From assembly GCA_947488605.1 (NCBI GenBank), contig CANKZJ010000005.1, positions 276,242 to 340,241 on the forward strand: DNA of 64,000 nt. Reading direction: 5' to 3'. Below the pieces are notes generated by a model, which was not told the DNA's origin, searched no databases, and was given only the letters and a program-made list of their open reading frames with translations. The position numbers and the translations under genes were made by a program. The stretch is from an uncultured Paracoccaceae bacterium. Lineage in GTDB: Bacteria > Pseudomonadota > Alphaproteobacteria > Rhodobacterales > Rhodobacteraceae. This document shows, in pieces, positions 45,247-53,416 of the stretch (the first letter of the stretch is position 1; every line of letters begins with the position of its first letter).

Positions 45247-45786
45247 TTAAGCGGCCTTCTTTGTGGCGACGTCTTTGGCCGTGTGGATATCTATGTCGGT
45301 GATCCCGACGAACCTGAGCACTTGCGCAAGATGGGGTGTCGCAAAATCTAACGGCGCCCCGACAGGCACGCCACCGGATGCAACGGCCACGACTGCGCGT
45401 TTGCCGTCCAGCAAACCGACAGGGCCGTTTTCAGTATATGCAAAGGTCACTTTGGGGCGGGCAATCAGGTCAATCCATGCTTTGAGCGCGGCTGGCATGC
45501 CAAAGTTATACATCGGCATCCCAATCAAAATCACATCCGCCGCTCGGATCTCCGCAATAAGGTCGTCCGACAACGCCAGCACCTTGCGGTTCTCTTCAGT
45601 AAGATCAGCTTCGGGGATGAGGCGCGTTGTAATCCATGTCTCGTCCACTTGCGGAAGGGGTGTTTTGGCTAAATCGCGGACGATGACGCGTGTTGCTTGC
45701 AGATCATCCAAGAGCGCCGCTGTTGCTGCGCGGCTGATAGACCCATTGTGTGTGCCAGAGGCGCTGATGTGTAGAACTGTGGTCAT
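45247..45786 (-). CDS. azoR: FMN-dependent NADH-azoreductase
   Basis: A 179-aa flavodoxin-fold quinone or azo reductase. MTTVLHISASGTHNGSISRA binds the FMN phosphate, IGMPMYNFGMPAALKAWIDL is the flavin-contact MYNF motif, RPKVTFAYTENGPVGLLDGK follows and AVVAVASGGVPVG closes the site. ATG 45786 is chosen with AAAGGAAC upstream; an open frame to 45888 extends into the intergenic region. It is divergent from a LysR regulator at 45891, the usual arrangement for inducible azoR/mdaB-type detoxification genes. Confidence 0.92.
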   Translation of the reverse strand: MTTVLHISASGTHNGSISRAATAALLDDLQATRVIVRDLAKTPLPQVDETWITTRLIPEADLTEENRKVLALSDDLIAEIRAADVILIGMPMYNFGMPAALKAWIDLIARPKVTFAYTENGPVGLLDGKRAVVAVASGGVPVGAPLDFATPHLAQVLRFVGITDIDIHTAKDVATKKAA

Positions 45787-45841
45787 TGGAATGTTCCTTT
45801 TGCCGTGTTGATTTGGAAGTATTCCCTTGCGCTGACGAACG

Positions 45842-45866
45842 ATATAGCCGAATTTCAACACTATAT
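45842..45866. promoter_or_regulatory. Inverted repeat in the azoR/LysR divergent promoter
   Basis: ATATAG (45842-45847) and CTATAT (45861-45866) form a 6-bp inverted repeat with a 13-bp spacer in the 104-bp gap, a size compatible with a LysR T-N11-A box. Either half could also be a -10 element. Confidence 0.4.
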
Positions 45867-45890
45867 GTTTGTCAGCGCACAGGTTCACAC

Positions 45891-46769
45891 ATGGATAACT
45901 GGGACGAAATCAGGACGGCCTTCCAAGTTGCCCGCAGTGGTACGGTCAGTGGCGCCGCGGAAAAGCTGGGCGTTCATCATGCGACCGTCATCCGCCATAT
46001 TGACGCGTTGGAGCAGCGCCTGGGTGTGAAGCTTTTTCAGCGTCATGCACGTGGTTATACCGCAACGGAGGCAGGGCAGGACCTGTTGCAAGTTGCACAG
46101 GCCACGGATGATCAGTTCACCCAATTGGCAGGTCGGATCAAAGGGCAGGGCGAGGGGGTATCAGGCGACCTTGTTGTCACGTCTTTGGGGATGGCATCGC
46201 GGATGTTGACGCCCATCTTGGTGGATTTTCAGGCCGAACATCCAGAAGTGCGTGTGCGCTACCGGACCGGTGACCGGGTATTTCGGTTGGAGTATGGAGA
46301 GGCGCATGTAGCAATCCGGGCGGGATCGATGCCAGAAGAGCCCGATAATGTAGTGCAACCGTTTATGCAGCAACAAATGGCGCTGGTTGCATCGGATTCG
46401 TATGCGGCGCGGCACGGAATGCCCAAAGATGAAGACGATCTAAGAAGCCATTATTTTGTCAGCCATGATGAAGACAACAGCCGCGCGCCATTCACGCGTT
46501 GGCTACGCGAATTGGTGCCCGAAGACCGGTTTACCTACCGCGCAACAGAAAACCGGAACATGCAGGATGCGATCATTGCAGGTGCCGGCGTTGGGTTTGT
46601 GCTTGCGCAAGAGCTTGCGCATCATCCAGAGCTGACGGAAGTTATTCCGCGTCGCGACGAATGGTCTGCGCCCTTGTGGATCGTGACGCATGTTGACCTG
46701 CACCGGACCACCAAAGTGCAATCGTTCCTGCGTTTCCTTAAAGACCGCATCAAGACGCTCGATTGTTGA
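45891..46769 (+). CDS. LysR-family transcriptional regulator
   Basis: A 292-aa regulator. WDEIRTAFQVARSGTVSGAA then KLGVHHATVIRHIDALEQRL is the HTH; VSGDLVVTSLGMASRMLTPI starts the effector domain; EYGEAHVAIRAGSMPEEPDN and GAGVGFVLAQELAHHPEL are further landmarks. Divergent from azoR, which it likely controls. ATG 45891 fits the family N terminus; an upstream frame from 45786 lies in the intergenic region. Its TGA overlaps the ATG of the following EamA gene (TGATG). Confidence 0.92.
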   Translation: MDNWDEIRTAFQVARSGTVSGAAEKLGVHHATVIRHIDALEQRLGVKLFQRHARGYTATEAGQDLLQVAQATDDQFTQLAGRIKGQGEGVSGDLVVTSLGMASRMLTPILVDFQAEHPEVRVRYRTGDRVFRLEYGEAHVAIRAGSMPEEPDNVVQPFMQQQMALVASDSYAARHGMPKDEDDLRSHYFVSHDEDNSRAPFTRWLRELVPEDRFTYRATENRNMQDAIIAGAGVGFVLAQELAHHPELTEVIPRRDEWSAPLWIVTHVDLHRTTKVQSFLRFLKDRIKTLDC

Positions 46770-47647
46770 TGTCTGCTTCGCGCGCCGGGCATCTGGCGAT
46801 GCTTTTGTTCTCAATGCTTGTGGCTGGATCATTCGCCCTTGGCGCACTGGCCGCCAATGAAATTGCGCCAAGCGCGCTGAATGCTGTCCGCTTTTGGATC
46901 GCTGCTATCATAATGGGGATAGCTGTATTCTTGCGCGGCGGCGTGCCACGCGATGCACTGCGCGCGCCGTGGCGGTATGTGGTGCTTGCGGCGTTCTTTT
47001 GCAGCTACTTCGTGCTGATGTTCGAGGGTTTGAAAACCGCGCCGCCGGTGAGTGCTGCAGCTGTATTTACGCTTACCCCGATATTGACTGCATTCTTCGG
47101 TTGGATCTTGCTGCGCCAAGTCTTGACGTCACGCATGGCCACCGCCTTGGCGATCGGGGCATCAGGCGCGCTTTGGGTCATTTTTCGTGCCGACGTCGCA
47201 GCGCTTCTACAGTTTGATATTGGACGCGGTGAGCTGATTTACTTCGTGGGTTGCGTAGCCCATGCGATTTACACGCCGCTGGTACGCAAGTTCAATCGCG
47301 GTGAGAGTGCCACGGTGTTCAGCTTCGGTGTATTGCTGGCAGGGTCTTTGTTGCTGACGATTTGGGGGTGGCCTGCGATCATTGGCACAGATTGGGGCGC
47401 ATTGCCGCAGATCGTCTGGATCACGATTATCTACACAGCGGTTTTTGCAAGTGCGGCTACTTTTACGCTTTTGCAATTCGCAGCTATGCGTCTGCCCAGT
47501 TCCAAAGTGATGGCATATACCTATCTGACCCCGTCTTGGGTCATTGTCTGGGAGTTGGCTCTTGGCGGAGCACCGCCGCCTGCGTTAATCTTTGCAGGGA
47601 TTGGTTTGACGGTTGTGGCCCTGTTTATGCTGCTGCGCGACGAATAG
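46769..47647 (+). CDS. EamA/DMT-family transporter
   Basis: A 292-aa exporter-like protein with about ten membrane helices in two repeats: GHLAMLLFSMLVAGSFALGA to MATALAIGASGALWVIFR, then GELIYFVGCVAHAIYTPLVR to ALIFAGIGLTVVALFMLLRD. The Pro-containing helix PSSKVMAYTYLTPSWVIVWE is typical. Coupled to the LysR gene by TGATG, so the regulator may also control this transporter. Substrate unknown. Confidence 0.9.
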   Translation: MSASRAGHLAMLLFSMLVAGSFALGALAANEIAPSALNAVRFWIAAIIMGIAVFLRGGVPRDALRAPWRYVVLAAFFCSYFVLMFEGLKTAPPVSAAAVFTLTPILTAFFGWILLRQVLTSRMATALAIGASGALWVIFRADVAALLQFDIGRGELIYFVGCVAHAIYTPLVRKFNRGESATVFSFGVLLAGSLLLTIWGWPAIIGTDWGALPQIVWITIIYTAVFASAATFTLLQFAAMRLPSSKVMAYTYLTPSWVIVWELALGGAPPPALIFAGIGLTVVALFMLLRDE

Positions 47648-47648
47648 G

Positions 47649-47674
47649 GTAAGGTGGATTATGAACCACCTTAC
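47649..47674. terminator. Hairpin between convergent EamA and ArsR genes
   Basis: GTAAGGTGG (47649-47657) pairs perfectly with CCACCTTAC (47666-47674) around an 8-nt loop, just after the EamA stop and overlapping the stop of the ArsR gene. No proper T-tract on either side; a weak bidirectional terminator at best. Confidence 0.5.
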
Positions 47675-48048
47675 GGCTTTAGCTCTTGTGACAAAAAGCT
47701 TTCAAAAGCATCCAGATCAATCGCCTCCATTTGCCCAAAGCCCTGCATCCAGACGGACGCTTCGCGCAGGGCGTCAGGTTCCAGCTTGCACCACTTCACG
47801 CGACCACGCTTTTCCTGAGAGATCAGGCCGGCAGTTGTTAAGATGCCGAGGTGCTTGGAAACTGCCGCCAATGACATCTCAAAGGGCTCAGCGACGTCTG
47901 TGACTGCCATGTCGTCCTCAAGCAACATCGCAAGGATGGCGCGGCGGGTCGGGTCGGCAAGCGCCGAGAAGGCTTGATCGAGCTTGGCTGTCATGATGGT
48001 GATAAAACGGGCTGTCGTGGAAACGTCAACCATTTGGTTGAATATCAT
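47671..48048 (-). CDS. ArsR/SmtB-family regulator
   Basis: A 125-aa winged-helix repressor. KLDQAFSALADPTRRAILAM, LLEDDMAVTDVAEPFEMSLA and AVSKHLGILTTAGLISQEKR then GRVKWCKLEPDALREA form the DNA-binding domain and wing. There is no CxC metal motif in the recognition helix, so it is of the SdpR-like group that responds to other signals. The start may be ATG 48048 (MIFNQMVD, which resembles N termini of this subgroup) or ATG 47994 (MTAKLDQA). No target gene is obvious: the upstream neighbour is the ATP synthase operon. Confidence 0.88.
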   Translation of the reverse strand: MIFNQMVDVSTTARFITIMTAKLDQAFSALADPTRRAILAMLLEDDMAVTDVAEPFEMSLAAVSKHLGILTTAGLISQEKRGRVKWCKLEPDALREASVWMQGFGQMEAIDLDAFESFLSQELKP

Positions 48049-48143
48049 AGATGTCTACTTTGGGGAAAAACTACGAGAAATTGCAACTGCGAACACAATT
48101 TAACATACTGAAATATAACAGTTAAAATGAGGAATCGTGTCTC

Positions 48144-48175
48144 TTGACTCTGATAGGTGCTAATCATAAACCATC
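48144..48175 (+). promoter_or_regulatory. Candidate promoter of the atp F0 operon
   Basis: TTGACT at 48144-48149 matches a -35 hexamer; a -10 candidate, CATAAA or TAAACC, lies 15-17 bp downstream. It is the only such pair in the 150 bp before atpI. Confidence 0.35.
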
Positions 48176-48201
48176 GACAACCTTTTGATGGGTGCAAACT
48201 G

Positions 48202-48534
48202 ATGTCCGAACCGCATGACGCTGACCGCCTTAAGGCACTCGAAGCGAAAATCGCGGCGCTGAAAGAGCCGGACGACGTGAAGCACCACTCGGAAGAACAT
48301 TATTCTCAGGCACAGCTTGCTTGGCGGATGGTGATAGAGCTTGTAGCCGGTCTTGGGATCGGCTTTGGCATCGGATACGGGATTGATACCCTTTTGGGCA
48401 CGACCCCGATTTTCTTGGTGCTGTTTATATTTCTTGGCCTCGCGGCTGGTGTTCTCACCATGATGCGATCCGCCAAAGAGGTCCAACGTAAGCAGCTTGA
48501 AGCTGCAAAAGATAAGGGTGACGCACGTGGCTGA
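48202..48534 (+). CDS. atpI: ATP synthase accessory protein I (AtpI/AtpZ type)
   Basis: A 110-aa protein with a charged N terminus and two membrane helices: [20 protein letters not shown], the Gly-rich hallmark of the AtpI family, and [20 protein letters not shown]. It helps assemble the c-ring. ATG 48202 begins the MSEPHD-type N terminus; the frame is open to 48157 without reason to start there. First gene of the F0 operon; its stop overlaps atpB by 8 bp. Confidence 0.92.
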   Translation: MSEPHDADRLKALEAKIAALKEPDDVKHHSEEHYSQAQLAWRMVIELVAGLGIGFGIGYGIDTLLGTTPIFLVLFIFLGLAAGVLTMMRSAKEVQRKQLEAAKDKGDARG

Positions 48535-49273
48535 AGAAAAAGAAGGTGGTCTTGTATTCCATCCGCTGGATCAGTTTATCGTCAAACCACTGTTTGGTGA
48601 CGGCCCCGTTCATTGGTATACGCCAACAAACCTGACGTTGTGGATGGCGATTGCGCTGCTTGCAATCGTTGCTGTGTTTGTTTTTGGCAGCCGTGGTCGC
48701 GCTGTTATCCCAACGCGGCTTCAATCCATCGGTGAGCTGATTTACGGCTTTATCTACAAAATGGTCGAAGATGTGACTGGCAAAGACGGGGTGAAGTATT
48801 TCCCCTACATCATGACATTGTTTTTGTTCATTTTGTTCTCGAACTACCTTGCGCTGATCCCGATGTCCTATTCACCAACCTCCATGATCGCAGTGACAGC
48901 GATCCTTGGTTTTGGTGTCTTCTTCGCTGTGACCATTCTTGGTTTTGTTAAGAATGGCCCTGCGTTCCTCGGTCTTTTCTGGATGTCAGACGCACCTGCG
49001 ATCCTGCGCCCTATCATTGCGATCATCGAAGTCATCTCGTATTTCGTGCGTCCGGTCAGTCATTCAATTCGTTTGGCGGGCAACATTATGGCCGGTCACG
49101 CCGTTTTGAAAGTGTTTGCCGGCTTTGCGGCTCTGACGCTGGTCAGCCCTGTCGCTATCTTCGGTATCGTGGCGATCTACGGCCTTGAGGTCTTGGTCTG
49201 CGGTATTCAAGCATATGTTTTCACAATTCTGACGTGCGTCTATCTGAAGGACGCGCTTCACCCCGCACACTAA
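48527..49273 (+). CDS. atpB: ATP synthase F0 subunit a
   Basis: A 248-aa proton-channel subunit with five to six helices. [20 protein letters not shown] is the N terminus; [20 protein letters not shown] and [20 protein letters not shown], with the essential arginine in SIRLAGN, are diagnostic; the last helix is [23 protein letters not shown] at 48527 is chosen by comparison and by AAGG about 9 nt upstream; it overlaps the atpI stop. Confidence 0.95.
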   Translation: MAEEKEGGLVFHPLDQFIVKPLFGDGPVHWYTPTNLTLWMAIALLAIVAVFVFGSRGRAVIPTRLQSIGELIYGFIYKMVEDVTGKDGVKYFPYIMTLFLFILFSNYLALIPMSYSPTSMIAVTAILGFGVFFAVTILGFVKNGPAFLGLFWMSDAPAILRPIIAIIEVISYFVRPVSHSIRLAGNIMAGHAVLKVFAGFAALTLVSPVAIFGIVAIYGLEVLVCGIQAYVFTILTCVYLKDALHPAH

Positions 49274-49328
49274 CAACGGCGGGATGTCCCGCCACTCTAT
49301 CTAACTTCCAATCGTAAGGAGAATACTC

Positions 49329-49553
49329 ATGGAAGGCGAACTCGCACACATCGGCGCTGGTCTGGCTGCAATCGGTTCCGGCGCTGCCGCAATCGGTGTT
49401 GGTACAGTTGCAGGTAACTATCTTGCAGGCGCATTGCGCAACCCATCCGCTGCTGCTGGTCAGACAGCAACATTGTTCATCGGCTTGGCATTCGCCGAAG
49501 CGCTCGGGATCTTCGCGTTCCTCGTTGCACTTCTGCTGATGTTTGCAGTCTAA
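49329..49553 (+). CDS. atpE: ATP synthase F0 subunit c
   Basis: A 74-aa two-helix proteolipid. [20 protein letters not shown] is the first helix with the GxGxGxG packing motif, and [20 protein letters not shown] the second, with the proton-carrying Glu in [13 protein letters not shown] lies 9 nt before the ATG. The count of ring subunits cannot be told. Confidence 0.97.
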   Translation: MEGELAHIGAGLAAIGSGAAAIGVGTVAGNYLAGALRNPSAAAGQTATLFIGLAFAEALGIFAFLVALLLMFAV

Positions 49554-49633
49554 GAACACACCCATATCCTTACGGCTTGGTGGTCGCGTACCCGTGACCA
49601 CCAAGTAAACATTCAAGGTATCCGGGGGCCATC

Positions 49634-50179
49634 ATGGCAACAGAAACTACAGACGTCGCAGGTGTCTGCGTTGATGCAGGGGGCTCTGCCCTTGGCATGC
49701 CGCAGCTTTGCGCAGATTGGATGCCGAACCAGATTTTCTGGTTGTTGGTCACACTGATCGCTATTTATTTTGTGATGTCCCGCATCGCGCTGCCCCGCAT
49801 CGGTGCGGTTCTGGCGGAACGGTCTGGCACGATCACAAACGACATTGCCGCAGCTGAAGAGTTGAAAAACAAAGCAGCCGAAGCTGAAGCTGCTTATGAT
49901 CAAGCTCTTTTGGATGCCCGTGCAGAAGCACAAGGGATCGTTGCTGCCGCAAAAGCAGAAATTCAGGCCGAACTGGATGTTGAGCTTCAAAAAGCTGACG
50001 CCCAGATTGCGGCAAAGACCGCCGAGAGCGAAGCGGCGATTAACGCCATTCGCGCAGACGCGGTGAAAAATGTGACAGCAGTCGCCAAAGACACAGCCAA
50101 GGAATTGGTTGCGGCGATGGGCGGCACGGCTGACGCAAAGACAATCACTGCCGCTGTGACAGCGCGGATGAAAGGGTAG
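49634..50179 (+). CDS. atpG: ATP synthase F0 subunit b'
   Basis: A 181-aa b-type stalk subunit: one membrane helix ([20 protein letters not shown]) after an N-terminal extension with two cysteines, then a long Ala/Glu/Lys coiled coil. [20 protein letters not shown] is the marker of b' (AtpX/AtpG) subunits in photosynthetic-lineage alphaproteobacteria. It lies 3 bp before atpF, its heterodimer partner. Confidence 0.93.
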   Translation: MATETTDVAGVCVDAGGSALGMPQLCADWMPNQIFWLLVTLIAIYFVMSRIALPRIGAVLAERSGTITNDIAAAEELKNKAAEAEAAYDQALLDARAEAQGIVAAAKAEIQAELDVELQKADAQIAAKTAESEAAINAIRADAVKNVTAVAKDTAKELVAAMGGTADAKTITAAVTARMKG

Positions 50180-50182
50180 AAC

Positions 50183-50743
50183 ATGAGACTAACACTCACC
50201 GCCCTTTTCGCCCTTGCCGCAAGCCCTGCGCTTGCTGCTGGTGACAAACCGTTCTTCTCGCTTGCGAACACTGATTTTGTCGTTGTCATCGCATTCGTTA
50301 TCTTCATCGGCATTCTGGTTTACTTCAAGGTGCCGGGTCTTGTCGGTGGCATGTTGGACAAACGTGCGGCCAGCATCAAAAGCGAGTTGGACGAAGCCAA
50401 AGCGCTGCGCGAAGAAGCACAGTCTTTGTTGGCCAGCTACGAGCGTAAGCAAAAAGAAGTACAAGAACAGTCAGCGCGCATTGTTGCCGCTGCCAAGGAA
50501 GAGGCAACAAACGCTGCCGCCGCTGCCAAGGCTGACATCGCAACATCTATCACGCGCCGCTTGGCCGCTGCGCAGGATCAGATTGCGAGTGCTGAGGCAT
50601 CCGCCGTGAAAGAAGTACGCGACCAAGCTATTGCAGTCGCAGTCGGTGCTGCCAAGGATGTGATTGCAAAGCAAATGGATGCGAAATCTGCTGGCGCGTT
50701 GATCGACGATTCAATTGCCACGGTTGGCGACAAGCTGCATTAA
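50183..50743 (+). CDS. atpF: ATP synthase F0 subunit b
   Basis: A 186-aa stalk subunit. The N terminus (MRLTLTALFALAASPALAAG) looks like a cleavable signal, followed by the true membrane helix TDFVVVIAFVIFIGILVYFK and the coiled coil (SELDEAKALREEAQSLLASY, ERKQKEVQEQSARIVAAAKE). It pairs with b' as the peripheral stalk. Last gene of the operon; a terminator follows. Confidence 0.94.
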   Translation: MRLTLTALFALAASPALAAGDKPFFSLANTDFVVVIAFVIFIGILVYFKVPGLVGGMLDKRAASIKSELDEAKALREEAQSLLASYERKQKEVQEQSARIVAAAKEEATNAAAAAKADIATSITRRLAAAQDQIASAEASAVKEVRDQAIAVAVGAAKDVIAKQMDAKSAGALIDDSIATVGDKLH

Positions 50744-50766
50744 GCCGTTCGACCAAAAGAATGCAA

Positions 50767-50805
50767 AAGCCCGATAGCGTGGACGCTGTCGGGCTTTCTT
50801 TTTTG
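50767..50805 (+). terminator. Intrinsic terminator of the atp F0 operon
   Basis: AAGCCCGATAGCG (50767-50779) pairs with CGCTGTCGGGCTT (50784-50796) over 13 bp with one T-G, loop TGGA, then TCTTTTTT. Confidence 0.93.
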
Positions 50806-50822
50806 CAGATTACTCGTTTGCC

Positions 50823-51590
50823 TTAGCGCATGGTCTCATGCTGAAGTCGCTTTTGTGCAAAGACCTCGTTTCTTTCCGACTTTTGCTGATCGGAAAGGGC
50901 GTCTTCAACAAAGCTCAGATGGGCCTCAACCGCTTTGCGCGCGGCAGGTGGATCGCGCATTTGCAACGCCGCATTGATCGCCCGGTGTTGTTCAAGCAGG
51001 GTGTCACGTGTCGTGCGTTGCTTGAACATCATTGTGCGGTTGTAGAAGACACCTTCGCGCAACAACTCGTACATGGATCGCATCATATGCAGCATGATGA
51101 TGTTATGGCTCGCCTCGATGATGGAAAGATGAAAATCCGCATCAAGATGGGCTTCGTCGGCCGGATTACGCCTTTGGTGGGCGACTTCCATCTTCTCAAA
51201 GATCGCATTGACAACCTTAAGGTCGGTATCGCTGGCAAGCCGTGCAGCACGCTCTGCCGCCAACCCCTCCATGTCACGCCGAAAGCTGATATAGTCAAAA
51301 ACAGCTTCGTCATGGGTAGCAAATAACTTCACCAACGCAGGTGCGAAGGCAGAGCCTAGGACATCGGCTACATAAACACCTGCGCCAGCCTTGGACGTCA
51401 GCAGGCCACGCTCTTGTAAGTCTGCTAGCGCTTCACGCAGCGAAGGCCGGGACACATTCATCCGCTCGCTCAACTCGCGCTCGGAGGGCAAACGCTCGCC
51501 GGGGCGCAAGATACCACGCAGGATCAACCCTTCGATCTGGCGGAGAACTCCATGAGACAGTTTTTCTTGTTGAATCGGTTCAAAAGGCAT
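50823..51590 (-). CDS. GntR-family regulator, FadR/FCD subfamily
   Basis: A 255-aa regulator. KLSHGVLRQIEGLILRGILR, PGERLPSERELSERMNVSRP and SLREALADLQERGLLTSKAG form the GntR winged HTH; the helical FCD domain follows, with the metal-site residues in DADFHLSIIEASHNIIM and a late QHRAINAAL. PdhR, GlcC and LldR are relatives, responding to pyruvate, glycolate or lactate. ATG 51590 (MPFEPIQQ) fits the family; GAGG lies 8 nt upstream. An inverted repeat at 51609-51629 just before the gene suggests autoregulation. No metabolic target gene adjoins it. Confidence 0.92.
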   Translation of the reverse strand: MPFEPIQQEKLSHGVLRQIEGLILRGILRPGERLPSERELSERMNVSRPSLREALADLQERGLLTSKAGAGVYVADVLGSAFAPALVKLFATHDEAVFDYISFRRDMEGLAAERAARLASDTDLKVVNAIFEKMEVAHQRRNPADEAHLDADFHLSIIEASHNIIMLHMMRSMYELLREGVFYNRTMMFKQRTTRDTLLEQHRAINAALQMRDPPAARKAVEAHLSFVEDALSDQQKSERNEVFAQKRLQHETMR

Positions 51591-51608
51591 CTGGTCAACC
51601 TCATTGGA

Positions 51609-51629
51609 TTGGTCAAATGATATGACCAA
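51609..51629 (-). promoter_or_regulatory. Probable operator of the GntR gene
   Basis: TTGGTCA (51609-51615) and TGACCAA (51623-51629) are a perfect 7-bp inverted repeat with a 7-bp spacer, 19 bp upstream of the GntR start. The TTGGTCA / TGACCAA half-sites resemble operators of FCD-type GntR proteins such as PdhR and LldR. Confidence 0.6.
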
Positions 51630-51649
51630 ACCGGGACCTTCACAACAAG

Positions 51650-51677
51650 AAAGGGGCTGCATTGCTGCAACCCCTTT
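51650..51677 (-). terminator. Intrinsic terminator of the OmpA-family gene
   Basis: AAAGGGGCTGCA (51650-51661) pairs with TGCAACCCCTTT (51666-51677) over 12 bp with one G-T. On the minus strand the loop is GCAA, a GNRA tetraloop, and CTTGTTG follows. Confidence 0.75.
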
Positions 51678-51700
51678 CCCATGTGACGGATGATCTGCGC

Positions 51701-52363
51701 TTAGTTTGGCGTGATCACAATTTCGACCCGGCGGTTCATTTGACGACCAGAAGCGTTCAGGTTTGACGCAATCGGGTTGTTCTCGCCTGCACCAATTGAC
51801 CGGATCCGGTTTGGTGAAACACCACCACCCAAAAGGATGGATGCAACAGCCGCTGCGCGGCGCTCGGACAGGCCTTGGTTAAAGCTGGCCTCGCCTACGT
51901 TGTCTGTGTGGCCGATGACGTTCACAGTTGTGTTCGGATATTGGTTCAAAGAATTTGCAACGATCCGCAATTCGTTCTGGGACGCGCCAGAAACGGTTGT
52001 GCTGTTTGTCGCGAACAACAGGTCTTGGCTGAGAACAACCACAAGGTTGTTGCCGTTGTTGGACACGCCCACATCGTTGCGCAACGCACGGCGCAGTTCT
52101 TCTGCCTGACGGTCAAGCGAGTTTCCGATGCCGCCACCGACACCTGCACCCAATGCGGCACCAATCAGTGCTGCCTGATTGCGCTCGCGGATAGAGCCAT
52201 CGTTGTTTGTCAGCGCACCAAGTACGGCACCAGCACCAGCACCGATCAAGGCACCTTGCTGTGTGTTCTGCATTTGGTTCGGGCCAGCGGGATCGCATGC
52301 GGCAACAAATGTCAGGGATGCTGCGGCGAGGACGAGTGGGAATTTCGTAAAGGTCATGGTCAT
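51701..52363 (-). CDS. OmpA-family lipoprotein
   Basis: A 220-aa lipoprotein: MTMTFTKFPLVLAAASLTFV followed by AAC is a signal peptide with lipobox. Next comes a glycine-zipper segment (GALIGAGAGAVLGALTNN; AALIGAALGAGVGGGIGNSL), which can insert into or pack against membranes. The C-terminal OmpA domain has LLFATNSTTVSG, NVIGHTDNVGEASFNQGLSE and NRRVEIVI, which bind peptidoglycan. Location: outer membrane, tethering it to the cell wall. Starts at 52363 or 52357 are equivalent. The arrangement is that of YiaD-like proteins. Confidence 0.92.
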   Translation of the reverse strand: MTMTFTKFPLVLAAASLTFVAACDPAGPNQMQNTQQGALIGAGAGAVLGALTNNDGSIRERNQAALIGAALGAGVGGGIGNSLDRQAEELRRALRNDVGVSNNGNNLVVVLSQDLLFATNSTTVSGASQNELRIVANSLNQYPNTTVNVIGHTDNVGEASFNQGLSERRAAAVASILLGGGVSPNRIRSIGAGENNPIASNLNASGRQMNRRVEIVITPN

Positions 52364-52472
52364 GGTTCCATTTAATCTGGGTGCGCAAATTGCGCGGTTG
52401 ATGGGTGTGCTTATGCCCATTTCCGCCATGATATCCAATAACGCTGCAGTCACCAGCAAGGTTTTGCTTACT

Positions 52473-53321
52473 TTACACCTGTTCTGCATGCGCGTCGGCG
52501 CGCGCAGATTCCCATGCCAGCATGGCGCGTTTGACCGGAATGCCCCAATGATATCCACCCAAACCACCGGATTTGCGCAAGGCGCGATGGCACGGGATCA
52601 GCCAACTGACCGGGTTTCGCCCGACGGCTGTGCCAACGGCCCGCACCGCTTTTGGGTTTCCAATGGACTGCGCGATTTCTGAATAAGTCGTGACGTGGCC
52701 CGACGGGATCGTGAGCAACGCCTCCCAGACTTTCAACTGGAAGGGTGCACCGATCATATGCAGTTGTGTTTCACCAGTCATACCCAATGCCGCCGTAGCC
52801 CAGGGGCGTAGAAAACTGGCGTCTTCGACAAAGGTAGCTTTGGGCCAACGTGACTTGAGGTCTGCCATCGCGGGCTCTGGCCCTGATTCAGCGGCAAACG
52901 CCAATCCGCAGATGCCACGGTCAGTCCCCATCACAAGGGCTGGGCCAAAATGGCTTTCAAACCATCCCCAGTAAACGGTGAGTTCAGCACCATCGCGGGC
53001 GTAATCGCCGGGGCTCATTGCCTCCCAGCGCACAAAAAGGTCATGCAATCGCCCGCTGCCAGACAAGCCGACGGCATGGGCGGTTTCCAAGGTTGTGAAC
53101 CTGTCGCGCAGAAGGGTCTTGGCGTGCGCCAAAGTTAGGTACTGCTGATAGCGTTTGGGCGACACACCGACCCATGTTGAAAAAAGCCGCTGGAAGTGCG
53201 CGGGGCTCATGTTCATGTCGGCGGCGAGGTCGGCCAACGTTTGCGGCTCATCGCCTGCAGCATCAATGGCTTCGATCGCGCGACGCATGACCTGATAGTG
53301 ATATGTTTCTGTCTGTTCCAT
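52473..53321 (-). CDS. ada: Ada-like AraC-HTH plus methylated-DNA cysteine methyltransferase
   Basis: A 282-aa two-domain protein. Residues about 20-105 are an AraC-type HTH (TLADLAADMNMSPAHFQRLF, AHAVGLSGSGRLHDLF). The rest is an O6-alkylguanine transferase: FQLKVWEALLTIPSGHVTTY, SIGNPKAVRAVGTAVGRNP and the active-site PCHR in WLIPCHRALRKSGGLGGYHW. The N-terminal zinc-cysteine domain of E. coli Ada, which senses methyl phosphotriesters, is absent, so the regulatory trigger must differ. The start is ATG 53321 or 53348. It is divergent from nth, grouping two base-repair genes. Confidence 0.9.
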   Translation of the reverse strand: MEQTETYHYQVMRRAIEAIDAAGDEPQTLADLAADMNMSPAHFQRLFSTWVGVSPKRYQQYLTLAHAKTLLRDRFTTLETAHAVGLSGSGRLHDLFVRWEAMSPGDYARDGAELTVYWGWFESHFGPALVMGTDRGICGLAFAAESGPEPAMADLKSRWPKATFVEDASFLRPWATAALGMTGETQLHMIGAPFQLKVWEALLTIPSGHVTTYSEIAQSIGNPKAVRAVGTAVGRNPVSWLIPCHRALRKSGGLGGYHWGIPVKRAMLAWESARADAHAEQV

Positions 53322-53416
53322 GAGTATCAAATTAGGGACATTCCGCAATCAGTGCGACCCGAATATTGCGCATCTGACGCTTGCCCCTTTGGGGGCATCA
53401 AGGCATACGGGTCTGC

